NCBI RefSeq assembly: GCF_000333015.1
Contig: NZ_BANT01000006.1
Coordinates: 28,800 to 92,799 of the forward strand
Source: Gordonia hirsuta DSM 44140 = NBRC 16056
GTDB lineage: Bacteria; Actinomycetota; Actinomycetes; Mycobacteriales; Mycobacteriaceae
Direction of reading: 5' to 3'
Length of the DNA stretch: 64,000 bases
Position numbers and translations under genes: made by a program. Shown in pieces: positions 1 through 8,237 of the stretch (position 1 is its first letter; each line of letters opens with the position of its first letter). The notes beneath the pieces were generated by a model. That model did not search any database. It had not been told where the DNA came from and was given only the letters and a program-made list of their open reading frames with translations.

Positions 1-90
1 GTCTACCGGAGCCGTGACGTCACGGTCGCGCCCGGCGCGCAGCCGGCGTCGAAGGCCTGGGCGCCCATCGGCACGGAGGACCGCAAGTGA
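1..90 (+). CDS. narI: 3' end of probable respiratory nitrate reductase gamma subunit (NarI), partial
   Basis: The window opens inside a reading frame of 29 codons that ends in TGA at 88-90, so only the C-terminus is seen. It begins VYRSRD and ends with a Trp-Ala-Pro stretch and a charged tail. The VYRSR segment resembles the cytoplasmic tail after the last membrane helix of actinobacterial NarI proteins, as I remember them. The next gene, a NarK-type transporter, supports a nitrate respiration operon. The stop overlaps the GTG start of that gene (GTGA, 87-90), which implies translational coupling. With 29 residues the assignment rests mostly on context; another nitrate-linked oxidoreductase subunit is possible. 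Confidence 0.5.
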   Translation, partial: VYRSRDVTVAPGAQPASKAWAPIGTEDRK

Positions 91-1319
91 GTACCGCAAC
101 CGTCTCCGACGCACCCCCGGGAGTCACCTCCTCGGCGCAGTGGCGGAACCTGATCCTGGCGACCGCGGCCTTCGCGATCACCTTCTGGGCGTGGAACCTG
201 ATCGCCCCGCTGGGCGTCTTCTACGCCCGTCCCGACCAGATGGACCTGTCCCCGGCGCAGAAGTCGGTGCTCATCGCGGTGCCGATTCTGGTCGGCTCGC
301 TGGGCCGGATCCCGGTGGGTGTGCTCACCCCGCGCTTCGGCGGCCGGGTGATGTTCGCGGCGCTGTGCTTCATCTCGGCGCCGTTCGTGCTGCTGGTGGC
401 CCTGGCCGGGGAGATGAAGTCGTACCCGCTGATGGTAGCCATGGGCTTCTTCCTCGGTATCGCCGGCACCAGCTTCGCCGCCGGGATCCCGTTCGTGAAC
501 AACTGGTACCAGCCCAGCCGCCGCGGGTTCGCCACCGGCCTGTTCGGCGCCGGTATGGGCGGGACCGCCCTGTCGGCGTTCTTCACCCCGCGGTTCCGGG
601 AGTGGTTCGGCTACTTCCCCACGCACGTGATCATGGCGGTCGCCCTGGTCGCCATGGGCCTGATCTGCTGGGTGATGATGCGCGATGCACCGTCGTTCAC
701 CCCGAACACCGATCCGGCGGTGCCCAAGCTGGTCGACGCCCTGAAGCTGCCGATCACCTGGCAGATGAGCTTCCTGTACGCGGCGGCCTTCGGCGGCTTC
801 GTCGCCTTCTCCACCTACCTGCCGACCTACCTGAACGACGTCTACTCCATGCACGACCTCAAGGTGGCCGGCGCCCGCACGGCCGGCTTCGCCATCGCCG
901 CGGTCATCGCCCGCCCGATCGGCGGTGTGCTCTCGGACAAATTCGGCCCGCGCCTGATCACCGCGATCTCCTGCGGCGGCGCGGCGGTGCTGGCGGTCTG
1001 GATGATCACCAAACCGGAGATGCCGTGGTGGGCCGGAGCCGACTTCCTGCTGATGGCGGTCATGATGGGCATGGGTGCCGGTTCGGTGTTCGCCTGGGTG
1101 GCCCTGGCCTCCCCGCCGGCGCGGGTCGGCGCGGTGACCGGTCTGGTCGGCGCCGCCGGCGGCCTCGGCGGCTTCTTCCCGCCGCTGGTGATGGGCGCGA
1201 CCTACGACGCCCCGGCGCACTCGTACACAATCGGATTGGGACTGCTGGTGGCCTTCGCCGCCGCGGCCTGTCTGTTCACCATCTTCGGCATCGCCCGAAG
1301 CGAGAACGAGAAGAAGTGA
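87..1319 (+). CDS. narK: NarK/NasA-family nitrate/nitrite MFS transporter
   Basis: A 410-aa major facilitator with about twelve hydrophobic segments, the usual length for NarK. It should move nitrate in and/or nitrite out across the cytoplasmic membrane. Family-like Gly-rich stretches are visible: a GLFGAGMGGTAL segment after an Asn-Asn-Trp-Tyr sequence in the first half, and GAAGGLGGFFPP in the second half, in the places where NarK proteins carry their nitrate signature motifs. The GTG start overlaps the stop of the upstream probable narI by 4 nt. The next gene starts 4 nt after this stop, so the three genes form one operon. The exact direction of transport (uptake, export or exchange) cannot be read from the sequence. 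Confidence 0.9.
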   Translation: MSTATVSDAPPGVTSSAQWRNLILATAAFAITFWAWNLIAPLGVFYARPDQMDLSPAQKSVLIAVPILVGSLGRIPVGVLTPRFGGRVMFAALCFISAPFVLLVALAGEMKSYPLMVAMGFFLGIAGTSFAAGIPFVNNWYQPSRRGFATGLFGAGMGGTALSAFFTPRFREWFGYFPTHVIMAVALVAMGLICWVMMRDAPSFTPNTDPAVPKLVDALKLPITWQMSFLYAAAFGGFVAFSTYLPTYLNDVYSMHDLKVAGARTAGFAIAAVIARPIGGVLSDKFGPRLITAISCGGAAVLAVWMITKPEMPWWAGADFLLMAVMMGMGAGSVFAWVALASPPARVGAVTGLVGAAGGLGGFFPPLVMGATYDAPAHSYTIGLGLLVAFAAAACLFTIFGIARSENEKK

Positions 1320-1323
1320 TTCG

Positions 1324-1668
1324 ATGACGACGAACAACCTGTACACCCTCGCCGACCGGCTGCTGGAGCAGGCGCGGGAGGCCCGTGCCGGCCGGGCCTC
1401 GGAGACTGTCCGCGGTCACGGCGATCGCCTGCGCGAGACGGTGATCGCGCTGCTGGCCGGTCAGGCCCTCAACGACCACGAGAGTCCCGGTGAGGCCACC
1501 CTGCAGGTGCTGCGCGGCGAGGTGCGCCTGACCGTGCCGGCCGGACCGGACGGCACCGGTGGCGGCGAGGCGGCCCTGGTCGCCGGGGATCGCACCGATA
1601 TCCCGCCCATGCGTCACGGCCTGTCCGCCGACACCGACGCGGTGGTGCTGCTCACCGTCGCCCTGTAG
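1324..1668 (+). CDS. Small cupin-fold protein of the nitrate operon
   Basis: A 114-aa protein. After an N-terminal helical, Arg/Glu-rich segment (about residues 8-40) it has a single cupin-like beta region: HESPGEATLQVLRGEVRL, then a Gly-rich turn, then a second part with GDRTDIPPMRHGL and a hydrophobic end. The His of HESPG and the His of MRHGL sit where cupins often bind a metal, but the motif is incomplete, so metal binding is uncertain. It starts 4 nt after narK and is probably co-transcribed with it. Proteins of this type are often annotated as cupin or, misleadingly, LuxR family, and are found beside nar genes. The function is unknown; a sensor or stabiliser role in nitrate metabolism is only a guess. 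Confidence 0.7.
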   Translation: MTTNNLYTLADRLLEQAREARAGRASETVRGHGDRLRETVIALLAGQALNDHESPGEATLQVLRGEVRLTVPAGPDGTGGGEAALVAGDRTDIPPMRHGLSADTDAVVLLTVAL

Positions 1669-1689
1669 TCCGGCGCCCTGTAGTCCGGC
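1660..1689 (+). repeat. 15-bp tandem duplication across the cupin stop codon
   Basis: The 15-mer starting GCCCTGTAGTCC occurs twice in direct succession (1660-1674 and 1675-1689). The first copy contains the TAG that ends the cupin gene (1666-1668). The second copy puts another TAG in the same frame 15 nt later. Readthrough of the first stop would add only five residues. Confidence 0.9.
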
Positions 1690-1845
1690 GCCCGGCGCTG
1701 CTCCTGCTGCCGGCGCCGCACCCCTTCTCCGAGCGGTGTGACCACAGAGAGGTCACGAGCCTCGGAGGTCCCCGCGGGGTGCTGCCGCCCGCCGTCCCGA
1801 GCGACCACCAGCCGCTCTGCGGCCTCGCTCACCCGCAGCAGGCGA

Positions 1846-4170
1846 TCAGTCGCGACGACGCGCCGCGTCGAGCAGGATCGCCCGTTCGGCCACGGCGACA
1901 TTGCGCCGGGTCCGTGCCGCGGTATCGGGGGTCACCGACACCGAGGTGATGCCGCGGCGCACCAGATGCTCGGCCAGCTCGGGATACAGCGACACCGCCT
2001 GCCCGCACAGCGAGGTGGTCAACCCCGCGGCGGTGGCCCGATCGATGATCTGGTCGATCGCATCGAGCACGGCGCCGTCGCGGGTGTCGAACAGTTCCTT
2101 GCAGACCTCGGAGTCCCGGTCCACCCCGAGCACCAGCTGCGTCAGATCGTTGGAGCCGATGGACACCCCGTCGATCCCCAGCCGCGCGTATTCGGGCAGC
2201 CAGTACACCACCGAGGGGACCTCGGCCATGATCCACCGCTTCATACCGCGGTCGCCGCCGAGGGGATATGCGTCGAGCAGCGCCAGAGCTTCGGTCAGCT
2301 CCCATTTGGTCCGCACGAACGGGATCATCAGGTGCACGTTCCGGTGCCGGCGCCGCACGGCCTGCAGGACGTCCAGGTCGAGCCGGAACAGTTCGGGTTC
2401 GCGGATGTACCGGTAGCAGCCGCGGTAGCCGATCATCGGATTGTCTTCGACCGGTTCGACGTCGCCGCCCTCGAGTGCGGCGAACTCGTTGGAGCGCAGA
2501 TCGATGGCCCGGTAGACCACCGGCCGGTCGCCGAACGCCCCGGCGATCGCCGAGACTCCCTTGGCCATCTTCTCCACGTATTCGCTACGTCGGCCCTGGG
2601 CGAGCAGGCGGGCCGGGTGCAGGCCCTCCAGCGCTTCGGTGATCATGAACTCCGCGCGCAGCAGGCCGACGCCGTCGACATCCATCGCCGCCACCTCCGC
2701 CGCGGAATCGGGGGTCGCCAGGTTGACGTAGACCCGGGTCGCGGTCACTTCCCGCGCCGGCGACGCGGCACCGGCGGCAGGGTCAGCGGACGGCAGCGGC
2801 CGTACCTCGGCAGGCGCCGGAGCCCCCGCCGAGATCGTGCCCGCGCTGCCATCCACCGTTACGAGAGCACCCTCGGTCAGGGTGCCTGTAGCTCCACGTG
2901 CGCCGACCACCACCGGTTTGCCGAGCTCGCGTCCGACGATCGCCGCGTGGCAGGTGATCCCGCCGCCGTCGGTGACGATCGCCGACGCGCGCCGCAGCAC
3001 CGGCAGCCAGTCCGGCCGCGTCATCGGTGCGACCAGAACGTCGCCGTCGTCGAGGCTGCCCGCGTCGGACACCTCGTGCATAATCCGTACCCGCCCGCTG
3101 GCCACCCCGGGGCTAGCGCCCAGTCCGGTCACCAGCGGCTCACCGCTGCCGGCGCCGTCGTCGGCGTCCGTCGCTCCGCCGTCGCCGCCAAGGGTGGTGA
3201 TCGGCCGCGACTGCACGATGAACAGCTGCAGGTTCGACTCGTCGCCGTCGGCGGGCAGGCAGAACGAGAACTCCATATCCTGCGGCGCACCGTAGTGTTC
3301 CTCGGCGCGCACACCGACGTCGGCGACCGCCAGGACCTGCTCTTCGGTCAGCACGCGCCGGCCGCGGTCGGCCTCGGCGATCGCTTCGGGGATCTCGTCG
3401 GCGGACTGGCCGGCGACGAACTGGAATTCCTGGGCGCCCAGGTGCGCGCTGACCACCTCGCGCGGCGGACCCTTGCTCACCACATAGGTGTCCGGTTCGA
3501 CCTGGCCGCCGACCACCACCTCGCCGAGGCCCAGGGCGGCCTCGATCATCATCTGGTTCTGGTCGCCGGTCAGCGGGTCGACGGTGAACATCACGCCCGC
3601 GCTCACCGAGTCGACCATCAGCTGCACCACCACCGCCACCGACGGCTCCACGTCGACGTGCTGGACCTTGCGGTAGGTCATCGCCCGCGCCGACCACAGC
3701 GACATCCAGCAGCGCACGATCGCCTCGATCAGGTGATCGCCGCCCTCGATATCGGTGAAGCTGTCGTGGATGCCGGCGAACGAGGTGTCGGCGGCATCCT
3801 CCGACGGGGCCGACGAGCGCACCGCGACCCGGCGGTCGTCACCGAGCCGCCCGTAGGCCTCCACGATCGACGCCGCGATGTCCTCGGGCACCGGCGCCGC
3901 GGCCACGCGAGCACGCAACTGGTCGGCACGCTCGAGCAGTTCGTGTTCGGTCATGCCGTCCGGGGGCCACGCCGCAGCAGCCAGCTCCTCACGGAGCCCG
4001 GCCGCATCCATCGCGGCCAGATAGGCCTGTTTGGTGACGACGAAACCGCCGGGTACCGGGAAGCCGCCGCGGATCAGCTCCCCGAGATTGGCTCCCTTAC
4101 CTCCGACGGTCGGCGCATCGCGCAGACCGAGCTCTTCGAGTGAGCGAACCCATTGCTGTGCCACCGGCAC
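1846..4170 (-). CDS. ppsA: Phosphoenolpyruvate synthase (pyruvate, water dikinase)
   Basis: A 774-aa cytoplasmic enzyme that converts pyruvate, ATP and water to PEP, AMP and phosphate for gluconeogenesis. Residues 1-340 form the ATP-grasp/PPDK N-terminal domain, including GGKGANLGEL and VAVRSSAPSED. The central swivel domain carries TDGGGITCHAAIVGRE with the phosphorylated His at residue 408. Residues about 470-770 form the PEP-utilising TIM barrel, with LLRAEFMI, SIGSNDLTQL and the near-C-terminal TSLCGQA that holds the catalytic Cys. The length fits the family. The start is GTG at 4170, preceded on the minus strand by AAGGGGAGGG, a strong ribosome-binding site. It lies 126 nt downstream of the DUF6114-like gene with no clear terminator between them. 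Confidence 0.93.
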   Translation of the reverse strand: MPVAQQWVRSLEELGLRDAPTVGGKGANLGELIRGGFPVPGGFVVTKQAYLAAMDAAGLREELAAAAWPPDGMTEHELLERADQLRARVAAAPVPEDIAASIVEAYGRLGDDRRVAVRSSAPSEDAADTSFAGIHDSFTDIEGGDHLIEAIVRCWMSLWSARAMTYRKVQHVDVEPSVAVVVQLMVDSVSAGVMFTVDPLTGDQNQMMIEAALGLGEVVVGGQVEPDTYVVSKGPPREVVSAHLGAQEFQFVAGQSADEIPEAIAEADRGRRVLTEEQVLAVADVGVRAEEHYGAPQDMEFSFCLPADGDESNLQLFIVQSRPITTLGGDGGATDADDGAGSGEPLVTGLGASPGVASGRVRIMHEVSDAGSLDDGDVLVAPMTRPDWLPVLRRASAIVTDGGGITCHAAIVGRELGKPVVVGARGATGTLTEGALVTVDGSAGTISAGAPAPAEVRPLPSADPAAGAASPAREVTATRVYVNLATPDSAAEVAAMDVDGVGLLRAEFMITEALEGLHPARLLAQGRRSEYVEKMAKGVSAIAGAFGDRPVVYRAIDLRSNEFAALEGGDVEPVEDNPMIGYRGCYRYIREPELFRLDLDVLQAVRRRHRNVHLMIPFVRTKWELTEALALLDAYPLGGDRGMKRWIMAEVPSVVYWLPEYARLGIDGVSIGSNDLTQLVLGVDRDSEVCKELFDTRDGAVLDAIDQIIDRATAAGLTTSLCGQAVSLYPELAEHLVRRGITSVSVTPDTAARTRRNVAVAERAILLDAARRRD

Positions 4171-4296
4171 CCCTCCCCTTGGATCACCGAACCCCGACGA
4201 TCCCGATCACTCCGGGCCGTCGATGTGATCCACACTACAGACGCGGTGCGGGGCGGGCATGGGGCAAAAGTCCCCGGATTCCTCGGATCGGTTCGC

Positions 4297-5019
4297 TCAG
4301 CCGGCGGGCGTGCCGTCGGCGGGATCGCCCTCATCGGCGGCCGCACTCTGGTCGCCGGCGCCCTGATCGGCAGCGCTGTCCTCGGCAACAACGTTGTGGG
4401 CGGCAGCACCGTCTGCTGGTGCGTCCTGCTCGGCGGCGCTGGCCCCGTCGGCCGGCTCCTGCACCACCACCATGGTCTCGGTGACCGCCTCGCTCACACC
4501 GGTGTCCGGGCCCGGAAGCACCACCGTTTCAGTCGTCTCTTCCTCGACGACGCTGCCGGACTCCGCGGTTCCGCCGGAGTCGACGACGCCGCCGTCAGCA
4601 ACAGCCACCGCGTCGCCGGACGAACCAGCGTCGTCGTTGGCACCAGCGTCGTCGGGCAGCGGGCGCCAGGCCAGAACCAGGGCGGCCCCGACCACACCGA
4701 GCAGTGTTCCGACGATGAACCCGCCGAAGTTGGCAGCGGGGAACGCCACCAGCGCGATCACCATCGCGCTGATACCGGCGATCACCCGGGTATGCAGCCA
4801 CACCAGGGCGGCGATGCCGCACAGTGCCATCAGGACCGACAGCATCACCGTCGAGACCCCGGAGACGGTGGACACCGTCAGGATCAGATCGCCGATCCGC
4901 AGGTTGTTCACCGACGGCAGGGCCAGCAGGATCGCCGAGAGCAGCAGGCAGACCGCACCCCCGAAGGGCCGTCCGACCTTCCAGCGCCGGAAGGTCGCGA
5001 ACTTCTCCTTCACCGCCAC
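4297..5019 (-). CDS. DUF6114-like membrane protein with long acidic tail
   Basis: A 240-aa protein. Residues about 15-125 hold four hydrophobic segments in the pattern I recall for DUF6114 (GRPFGGAVCLLLSAILLALP, then a segment around GVSTVMLSVLMALCGI, and two more ending VLAWRP). The remaining 115 residues are a low-complexity Ala/Asp/Glu/Val tail without predicted membrane segments, probably disordered. The GTG start at 5019 lies 3 nt after the stop of the DUF6230-like gene, so the two are translationally linked. The pair recurs together in actinobacteria, and a two-component envelope function is likely but not known. The length and composition of the acidic tail are not core features of the family. 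Confidence 0.72.
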   Translation of the reverse strand: MAVKEKFATFRRWKVGRPFGGAVCLLLSAILLALPSVNNLRIGDLILTVSTVSGVSTVMLSVLMALCGIAALVWLHTRVIAGISAMVIALVAFPAANFGGFIVGTLLGVVGAALVLAWRPLPDDAGANDDAGSSGDAVAVADGGVVDSGGTAESGSVVEEETTETVVLPGPDTGVSEAVTETMVVVQEPADGASAAEQDAPADGAAAHNVVAEDSAADQGAGDQSAAADEGDPADGTPAG

Positions 5020-5022
5020 CGG

Positions 5023-5661
5023 CTAGTTCCCGCCGCCGCTGTCGCCGCTGGCGACGCCACCGCAGGGATTGGCCTCCCGGCTCAGGCTCACCTTGGCCCC
5101 GTCGACGGTCAGCTTCGCCGCGCGCATGGCCTGCACATCGGCGCCGACGTCGAGGATCGACGCCGACGGCGCGGCGATGGCGGTGGCCAGCTCGGAGGAT
5201 TCGGAATCGACGGCGGCCTGGGCCGAGCCGACGACGGCGTTGGTCAGAGTCATCGACGCGCCGAGGCCGTCGACGTCCATCATCATGTCGATGGCCTTGG
5301 TGCTCGGGCCGGGCGCCTTGATCACCATCGTCACGGTGCCGACACCGGGCAGGTTGGGAGCCGACATCGCCAGGCACAGATCGGTCAGGGTGGCCGTGCC
5401 CATGGTCACCACCACGGTCTCGATCCGGCCGTTGCGGGTGGTCTCGATCGCGCGCGGGTAGACAGCGACGTCGGTGCCTTCCAGGCTCGAGAGGGTGGCC
5501 TGGAAGTTCTCCCCGGAGACGGCCATCTGCACGGGCACGTCACCGCGCACCATGCCCACGCCCATCGCCGTGGTCACGCCCAGACCCAGGATCAATGCGG
5601 GGACAAAGATCTTCGGCCGAGTTTGTCGGACACGCTTGGTCTTCTTCTGCTTAGCCTTCAT
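5023..5661 (-). CDS. DUF6230-like exported or membrane-anchored protein
   Basis: A 212-aa protein. A very basic N-terminus (KAKQKKTKRVRQTRPK) is followed by one hydrophobic stretch at about residues 17-36, acting as a signal anchor or uncleaved signal. The rest is a beta-rich, Ala/Val/Thr-rich extracytoplasmic domain with two Cys (in TDLCLAMSAP and NPCGG) that could form a disulfide. This matches the DUF6230 family, which normally sits next to a DUF6114 gene, as here. ATG at 5661 is preceded by a GAGGCGAG ribosome site. It is the first gene of the minus-strand run 5661 to 1846. The function is unknown; a role in the cell surface is inferred from topology only. Confidence 0.72.
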   Translation of the reverse strand: MKAKQKKTKRVRQTRPKIFVPALILGLGVTTAMGVGMVRGDVPVQMAVSGENFQATLSSLEGTDVAVYPRAIETTRNGRIETVVVTMGTATLTDLCLAMSAPNLPGVGTVTMVIKAPGPSTKAIDMMMDVDGLGASMTLTNAVVGSAQAAVDSESSELATAIAAPSASILDVGADVQAMRAAKLTVDGAKVSLSREANPCGGVASGDSGGGN

Positions 5662-5949
5662 CTCGCCTCATCCGCGTACGGGCCCCCGGCCGGTGGATTA
5701 CCGCTGGCAAGTCTAATGGCCAGAACCTGTTTGACCGAACCGCCCATCGGTTTGGGCGCAAACTGCGCATCTGCAGGCACCGAACGCGCCCCGCCGCCGC
5801 GCTGCTGCGCGTCACCGGATCGCCGAAAGCAGCGCGATGACAGAGCGCATCACCGGATGCGCCCGGCCACTACAGTGGCGATGCCGGGGTGAGGACCCCG
5901 CCCGGATCACCAGAGAACCGCCGGGATCACCAGAAAGGGAGTCGGGCCG
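5662..5949 (+). promoter_or_regulatory. Divergent intergenic region with a candidate plus-strand -10 box
   Basis: This 288-nt gap separates the minus-strand DUF6230-like gene from a plus-strand gene, so it must hold two promoters. On the plus strand TACAGT at 5871-5876 fits the actinobacterial TANNNT -10 consensus and lies inside the palindrome CCACTACAGTGG. A matching -35 is not obvious. Near 5904-5935 the sequence GGATCACCAGA occurs twice. I see no RNA gene. Confidence 0.4.
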
Positions 5950-6186
5950 ATGCTCAAGACCGCATGGAATCAGCTGACCACCGGACAGAAGAGCGCGATC
6001 ATCGCGGTGACCGCCGTCGACGCGGGCTTGCGCGCGTGGGCAGGCCGCGATCTGGCCGGCCGGCCGGCCGAGCAGGTCGCCGGCCCCAAGTGGTTGTGGA
6101 CGCTGGGGCTGTCGGTGGTCAACTCGGTGGGTGTGCTGCCGGTGATCTATCTACTGCGAGGCCGCCGCCGGCCGACCGACGCCTGA
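5950..6186 (+). CDS. Small two-helix membrane protein
   Basis: A 78-aa protein with hydrophobic segments at about residues 15-28 and 47-68, ending in GRRRPTDA. The second part (GPKWLWTLGL, then VLPVIYLLRGRR) resembles the short N-terminal membrane module of phospholipase-D-like proteins (PLDc_N type): helix, Pro, Tyr, Gly-Arg-Arg. There is no catalytic domain, so it is not an enzyme of that class. ATG at 5950 follows GGGAG at a slightly long 9-10 nt spacing. It lies 38 nt before the lipoprotein gene and is probably co-transcribed with it. The function is unknown. Confidence 0.65.
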   Translation: MLKTAWNQLTTGQKSAIIAVTAVDAGLRAWAGRDLAGRPAEQVAGPKWLWTLGLSVVNSVGVLPVIYLLRGRRRPTDA

Positions 6187-6224
6187 GTCCCGACCGCCCC
6201 GGCTCCACCTTCGAAGGAACGACG

Positions 6225-6806
6225 ATGCCCCTGCCGACGACTCCCGCCCGGCGCGTGCGGCGCCTGCTGCTGACCGCGCTGGCGATCGGCTCCGTGACGG
6301 CCACGGCCGCCTGCAGCTCCGGTACCCAGTCCGGCGAGCCGGTGGTGGTCACCGAGATCGTCACGGCGACCGCCGGTGAGCAGCAGCCGCTGCAGGACTC
6401 CGGTCCGGCCGCCCCGCCCGAGCCCGCCGCCCCCGCAGCGGCCGATCCCAGCGACTACGCCGCCGAAGCCGGTTACTTCTTCAGCTCGGCCAGCGGCAAG
6501 TGGAAGTGCGGGATCCGGCGTGCCGATGCGGGCTGTCACGGCCCGCTGCCGGCGGGTGCACCGCTGTCCTACGGTCAGCGCCCGACCGGTGCCGTGGTGG
6601 GTTCCGGCGCCGCCGAGCTGGTCAAGTTCTCCAGCCCCGAGTTCATGCTGCAGTCCGGCCGGACCGCCCCGGTGCTGCCGTACGGGCAGACGCTGACGAT
6701 CAACGGCTTCAGCTGCAGCATCGATCAGACCGCCGGGGTCACCTGCCGCAACGACGGCACCGGCCGCGGCTTCACCGTCTCCGACATCGCCTACGACCTT
6801 TTCTGA
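6225..6806 (+). CDS. Secreted lipoprotein, Cys-rich C-terminal domain
   Basis: A 193-aa protein. The signal peptide has a basic n-region (RRVRR) and a hydrophobic core ending in a lipobox TAAC with Cys30, so it should be lipidated outside the membrane. Residues about 40-75 are a Pro/Ala-rich linker. The C-terminal domain (about 80-193) contains four Cys in two pairs (KWKCGIRR with ADAGCHG, and FSCSID with TCRND) that look like disulfides. I chose ATG 6225, preceded by GAAGGAAC; a longer upstream extension in the same frame overlaps the previous gene and has no signal peptide. The family is common in Gordonia and Rhodococcus-like genomes but has no known function. Confidence 0.72.
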   Translation: MPLPTTPARRVRRLLLTALAIGSVTATAACSSGTQSGEPVVVTEIVTATAGEQQPLQDSGPAAPPEPAAPAAADPSDYAAEAGYFFSSASGKWKCGIRRADAGCHGPLPAGAPLSYGQRPTGAVVGSGAAELVKFSSPEFMLQSGRTAPVLPYGQTLTINGFSCSIDQTAGVTCRNDGTGRGFTVSDIAYDLF

Positions 6807-6848
6807 CGCCTCTGCCTCAGCCCGTTCTGACGCCTCTGCCTCAGCCCG
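6801..6848 (+). repeat. 24-bp tandem duplication across the lipoprotein stop codon
   Basis: A 24-nt unit beginning TTCTGACGCCTCTG occurs exactly twice in tandem (6801-6824, 6825-6848). The first copy carries the lipoprotein TGA (6804-6806). Because 24 is a multiple of 3, the second copy supplies another in-frame TGA at 6828-6830. Confidence 0.92.
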
Positions 6849-6938
6849 CGAGTCCACCGGACCCACCGCATGCCGCCGGACGCACAGTCACCGCGTACCG
6901 TCGTGGGCGACAAGTTTCCCCAACGCAAGGATCTCGCG

Positions 6939-7043
6939 ATGAGCAACAAGGACGAGCACGAGCAGCGCATCGAAGAAGAGGAGCGCGCCCGCCAGAAGGA
7001 GCGCGAGCGCCTCGAGCGCGAAGAGCAGGACCGCCTCAAGTAG
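6939..7043 (+). CDS. 34-aa highly charged miniprotein
   Basis: ATG at 6939 opens a 34-codon frame ending in TAG at 7041-7043. The product is almost entirely Glu, Arg, Lys, Asp and Gln (for example EEEERARQKERERLEREEQ) and should form a single charged helix. A purine-rich stretch CGCAAGGAT about 10 nt upstream can serve as ribosome site. The frame lies between the lipoprotein and a strong terminator, 133 nt after the lipoprotein stop, and on the opposite strand no better gene exists. Short Glu/Arg-rich peptides of this kind are conserved in some actinobacteria, but I know no function. It could also be a chance frame in a purine-rich strand. Confidence 0.5.
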   Translation: MSNKDEHEQRIEEEERARQKERERLEREEQDRLK

Positions 7044-7058
7044 GCACCCGCACATATG

Positions 7059-7100
7059 GACGAAGGCTCCGTCTCCCGGCAGGGAGACGGAGCCTTCGTC
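7059..7100 (+). terminator. Perfect 19-bp hairpin, bidirectional terminator
   Basis: GACGAAGGCTCCGTCTCCC (7059-7077), loop GGCA, and its exact complement (7082-7100). It lies between the plus-strand miniprotein and the end of the minus-strand rpsN, so it can end transcription of both units. There is no long U-run, as is usual in actinobacteria. Confidence 0.85.
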
Positions 7101-7150
7101 GTTCAAGCGTCAGTGGCTACCGGTGGGCGGCCACATCGACCGGCGTCAGA

Positions 7151-7336
7151 TCACCAGCTCGACTTCTGCACGCCCGGCAGTTCGCCGGCGTGCGCCATGT
7201 CGCGCAGGCAGATCCGGCACAGGCCGAACTTGCGGTACACCGAGTGCGGACGCCCGCACTTGTTGCAGCGCGTGTAGCCACGCACCTTGAACTTCGGCTT
7301 CTTGGCGGCCTTGATCCGCAGCGCCTTCTTTGCCAT
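7151..7336 (-). CDS. rpsZ: 30S ribosomal protein S14, zinc-binding type (S14Z)
   Basis: A 61-aa protein of the short, zinc-containing S14 class. CNKC (Cys24, Cys27) and CRIC (Cys40, Cys43) form the zinc site. It assembles into the head of the 30S subunit. It is the last gene of the rplN-rplX-rplE-rpsN run, starts 1 nt after the L5 stop, and is followed about 50 nt later by a strong terminator. The usual next gene, rpsH, is not present. The symbol rpsN or rpsN1 is also used. Confidence 0.95.
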   Translation of the reverse strand: MAKKALRIKAAKKPKFKVRGYTRCNKCGRPHSVYRKFGLCRICLRDMAHAGELPGVQKSSW

Positions 7337-7337
7337 G

Positions 7338-7916
7338 TCAGTTGTCCTTCGCGTTCGAGTCCTTGAACGGGAAGCCCAGCGCCTTGAGCAGCGCGCGGCC
7401 TTCCTCGTCGTTGGTGGCCGAGGTGACGACGGTGATGTCCATACCGCGGGGGCGGTCGATCGAATCGATATCGATCTCGTGGAACATCGACTGCTCGTTC
7501 AGGCCGAAGGTGTAGTTGCCGTTCCCGTCGAACTGCTGATCGCTCAGGCCGCGGAAGTCGCGGATACGCGGGAGCGCGATCGACACCAGGCGATCGAGGA
7601 ACTCCCACATGCGGTCGCCGCGCAGAGTCGCGCGGGCGCCGATCGGCATGCCTTCGCGCAGCTTGAACTGTGCGATGGACTTACGGGCACGACGGATCTC
7701 GGGCTGCTGACCGGTGATGAGCGCCAGGTCGGCGACGGCACCGTTGATCAGCTTGGCGTCGCGGGCGGCGTCACCGACACCCATGTTCACGACGACCTTC
7801 ACGACACCCGGGATCTGCATCACGTTGTCGTAGTTGAATTCGGAGTTGAGCGCGGACTTGATCTCCTCGCGGTAGCGAGTCTTCAGTCGCGGCTGGACCT
7901 TCTCAGAAGCGGTCAT
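7338..7916 (-). CDS. rplE: 50S ribosomal protein L5
   Basis: A 192-aa protein with the full L5 pattern: LKTRYREEI near the N-terminus, [43 protein letters not shown], and the C-terminal [27 protein letters not shown]. It binds 5S rRNA in the 50S central protuberance. The short N-terminal extension is usual in actinobacteria. ATG at 7916 overlaps the end region of rplX (stop at 7919-7921) with 2 nt between. Confidence 0.97.
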   Translation of the reverse strand: MTASEKVQPRLKTRYREEIKSALNSEFNYDNVMQIPGVVKVVVNMGVGDAARDAKLINGAVADLALITGQQPEIRRARKSIAQFKLREGMPIGARATLRGDRMWEFLDRLVSIALPRIRDFRGLSDQQFDGNGNYTFGLNEQSMFHEIDIDSIDRPRGMDITVVTSATNDEEGRALLKALGFPFKDSNAKDN

Positions 7917-7918
7917 TG

Positions 7919-8236
7919 TCAGATGTCCTTCCCGGTCTTGCGGGAGATGCGGACCTTCTTGCCGGTCTCCTCATCGATCCGGTACCCGACGCGGGTCGGG
8001 TTGCCCTCGGAGTCCACGACCATCACGTTCGAGACGTGGATCGGGGCTTCCTGGGTCACGATGCCGCCGGACTCGGCGCCGCGCTCGTTGGCCGAGGCAG
8101 CGGTGTGCTTCTTGATGCGGTTGACGCCCTCGACGAGCACGCGCTCACGGGTCGGGTACGACTCGATCACCTTGCCCTTGGCGCCCTTGTCCTTACCCGC
8201 GATGACGATCACGGTGTCACCCTTGTGCACCTTCAT
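7919..8236 (-). CDS. rplX: 50S ribosomal protein L24
   Basis: A 105-aa protein with the KOW motif at the N-terminus ([20 protein letters not shown]) and the L24 body [13 protein letters not shown] followed by [15 protein letters not shown]. It is an assembly initiator of the 50S subunit. ATG at 8236 lies 1 nt after the rplN stop. Confidence 0.97.
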   Translation of the reverse strand: MKVHKGDTVIVIAGKDKGAKGKVIESYPTRERVLVEGVNRIKKHTAASANERGAESGGIVTQEAPIHVSNVMVVDSEGNPTRVGYRIDEETGKKVRISRKTGKDI

Positions 8237-8237
8237 G

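Noticed and set aside
1738..4143. 801-codon open frame on the plus strand opposite ppsA
   Set aside because: It is the antisense shadow of a clearly recognisable PEP synthase in a high-GC genome. Its translation is low complexity (His/Arg/Gly/Gln rich) and matches no fold.
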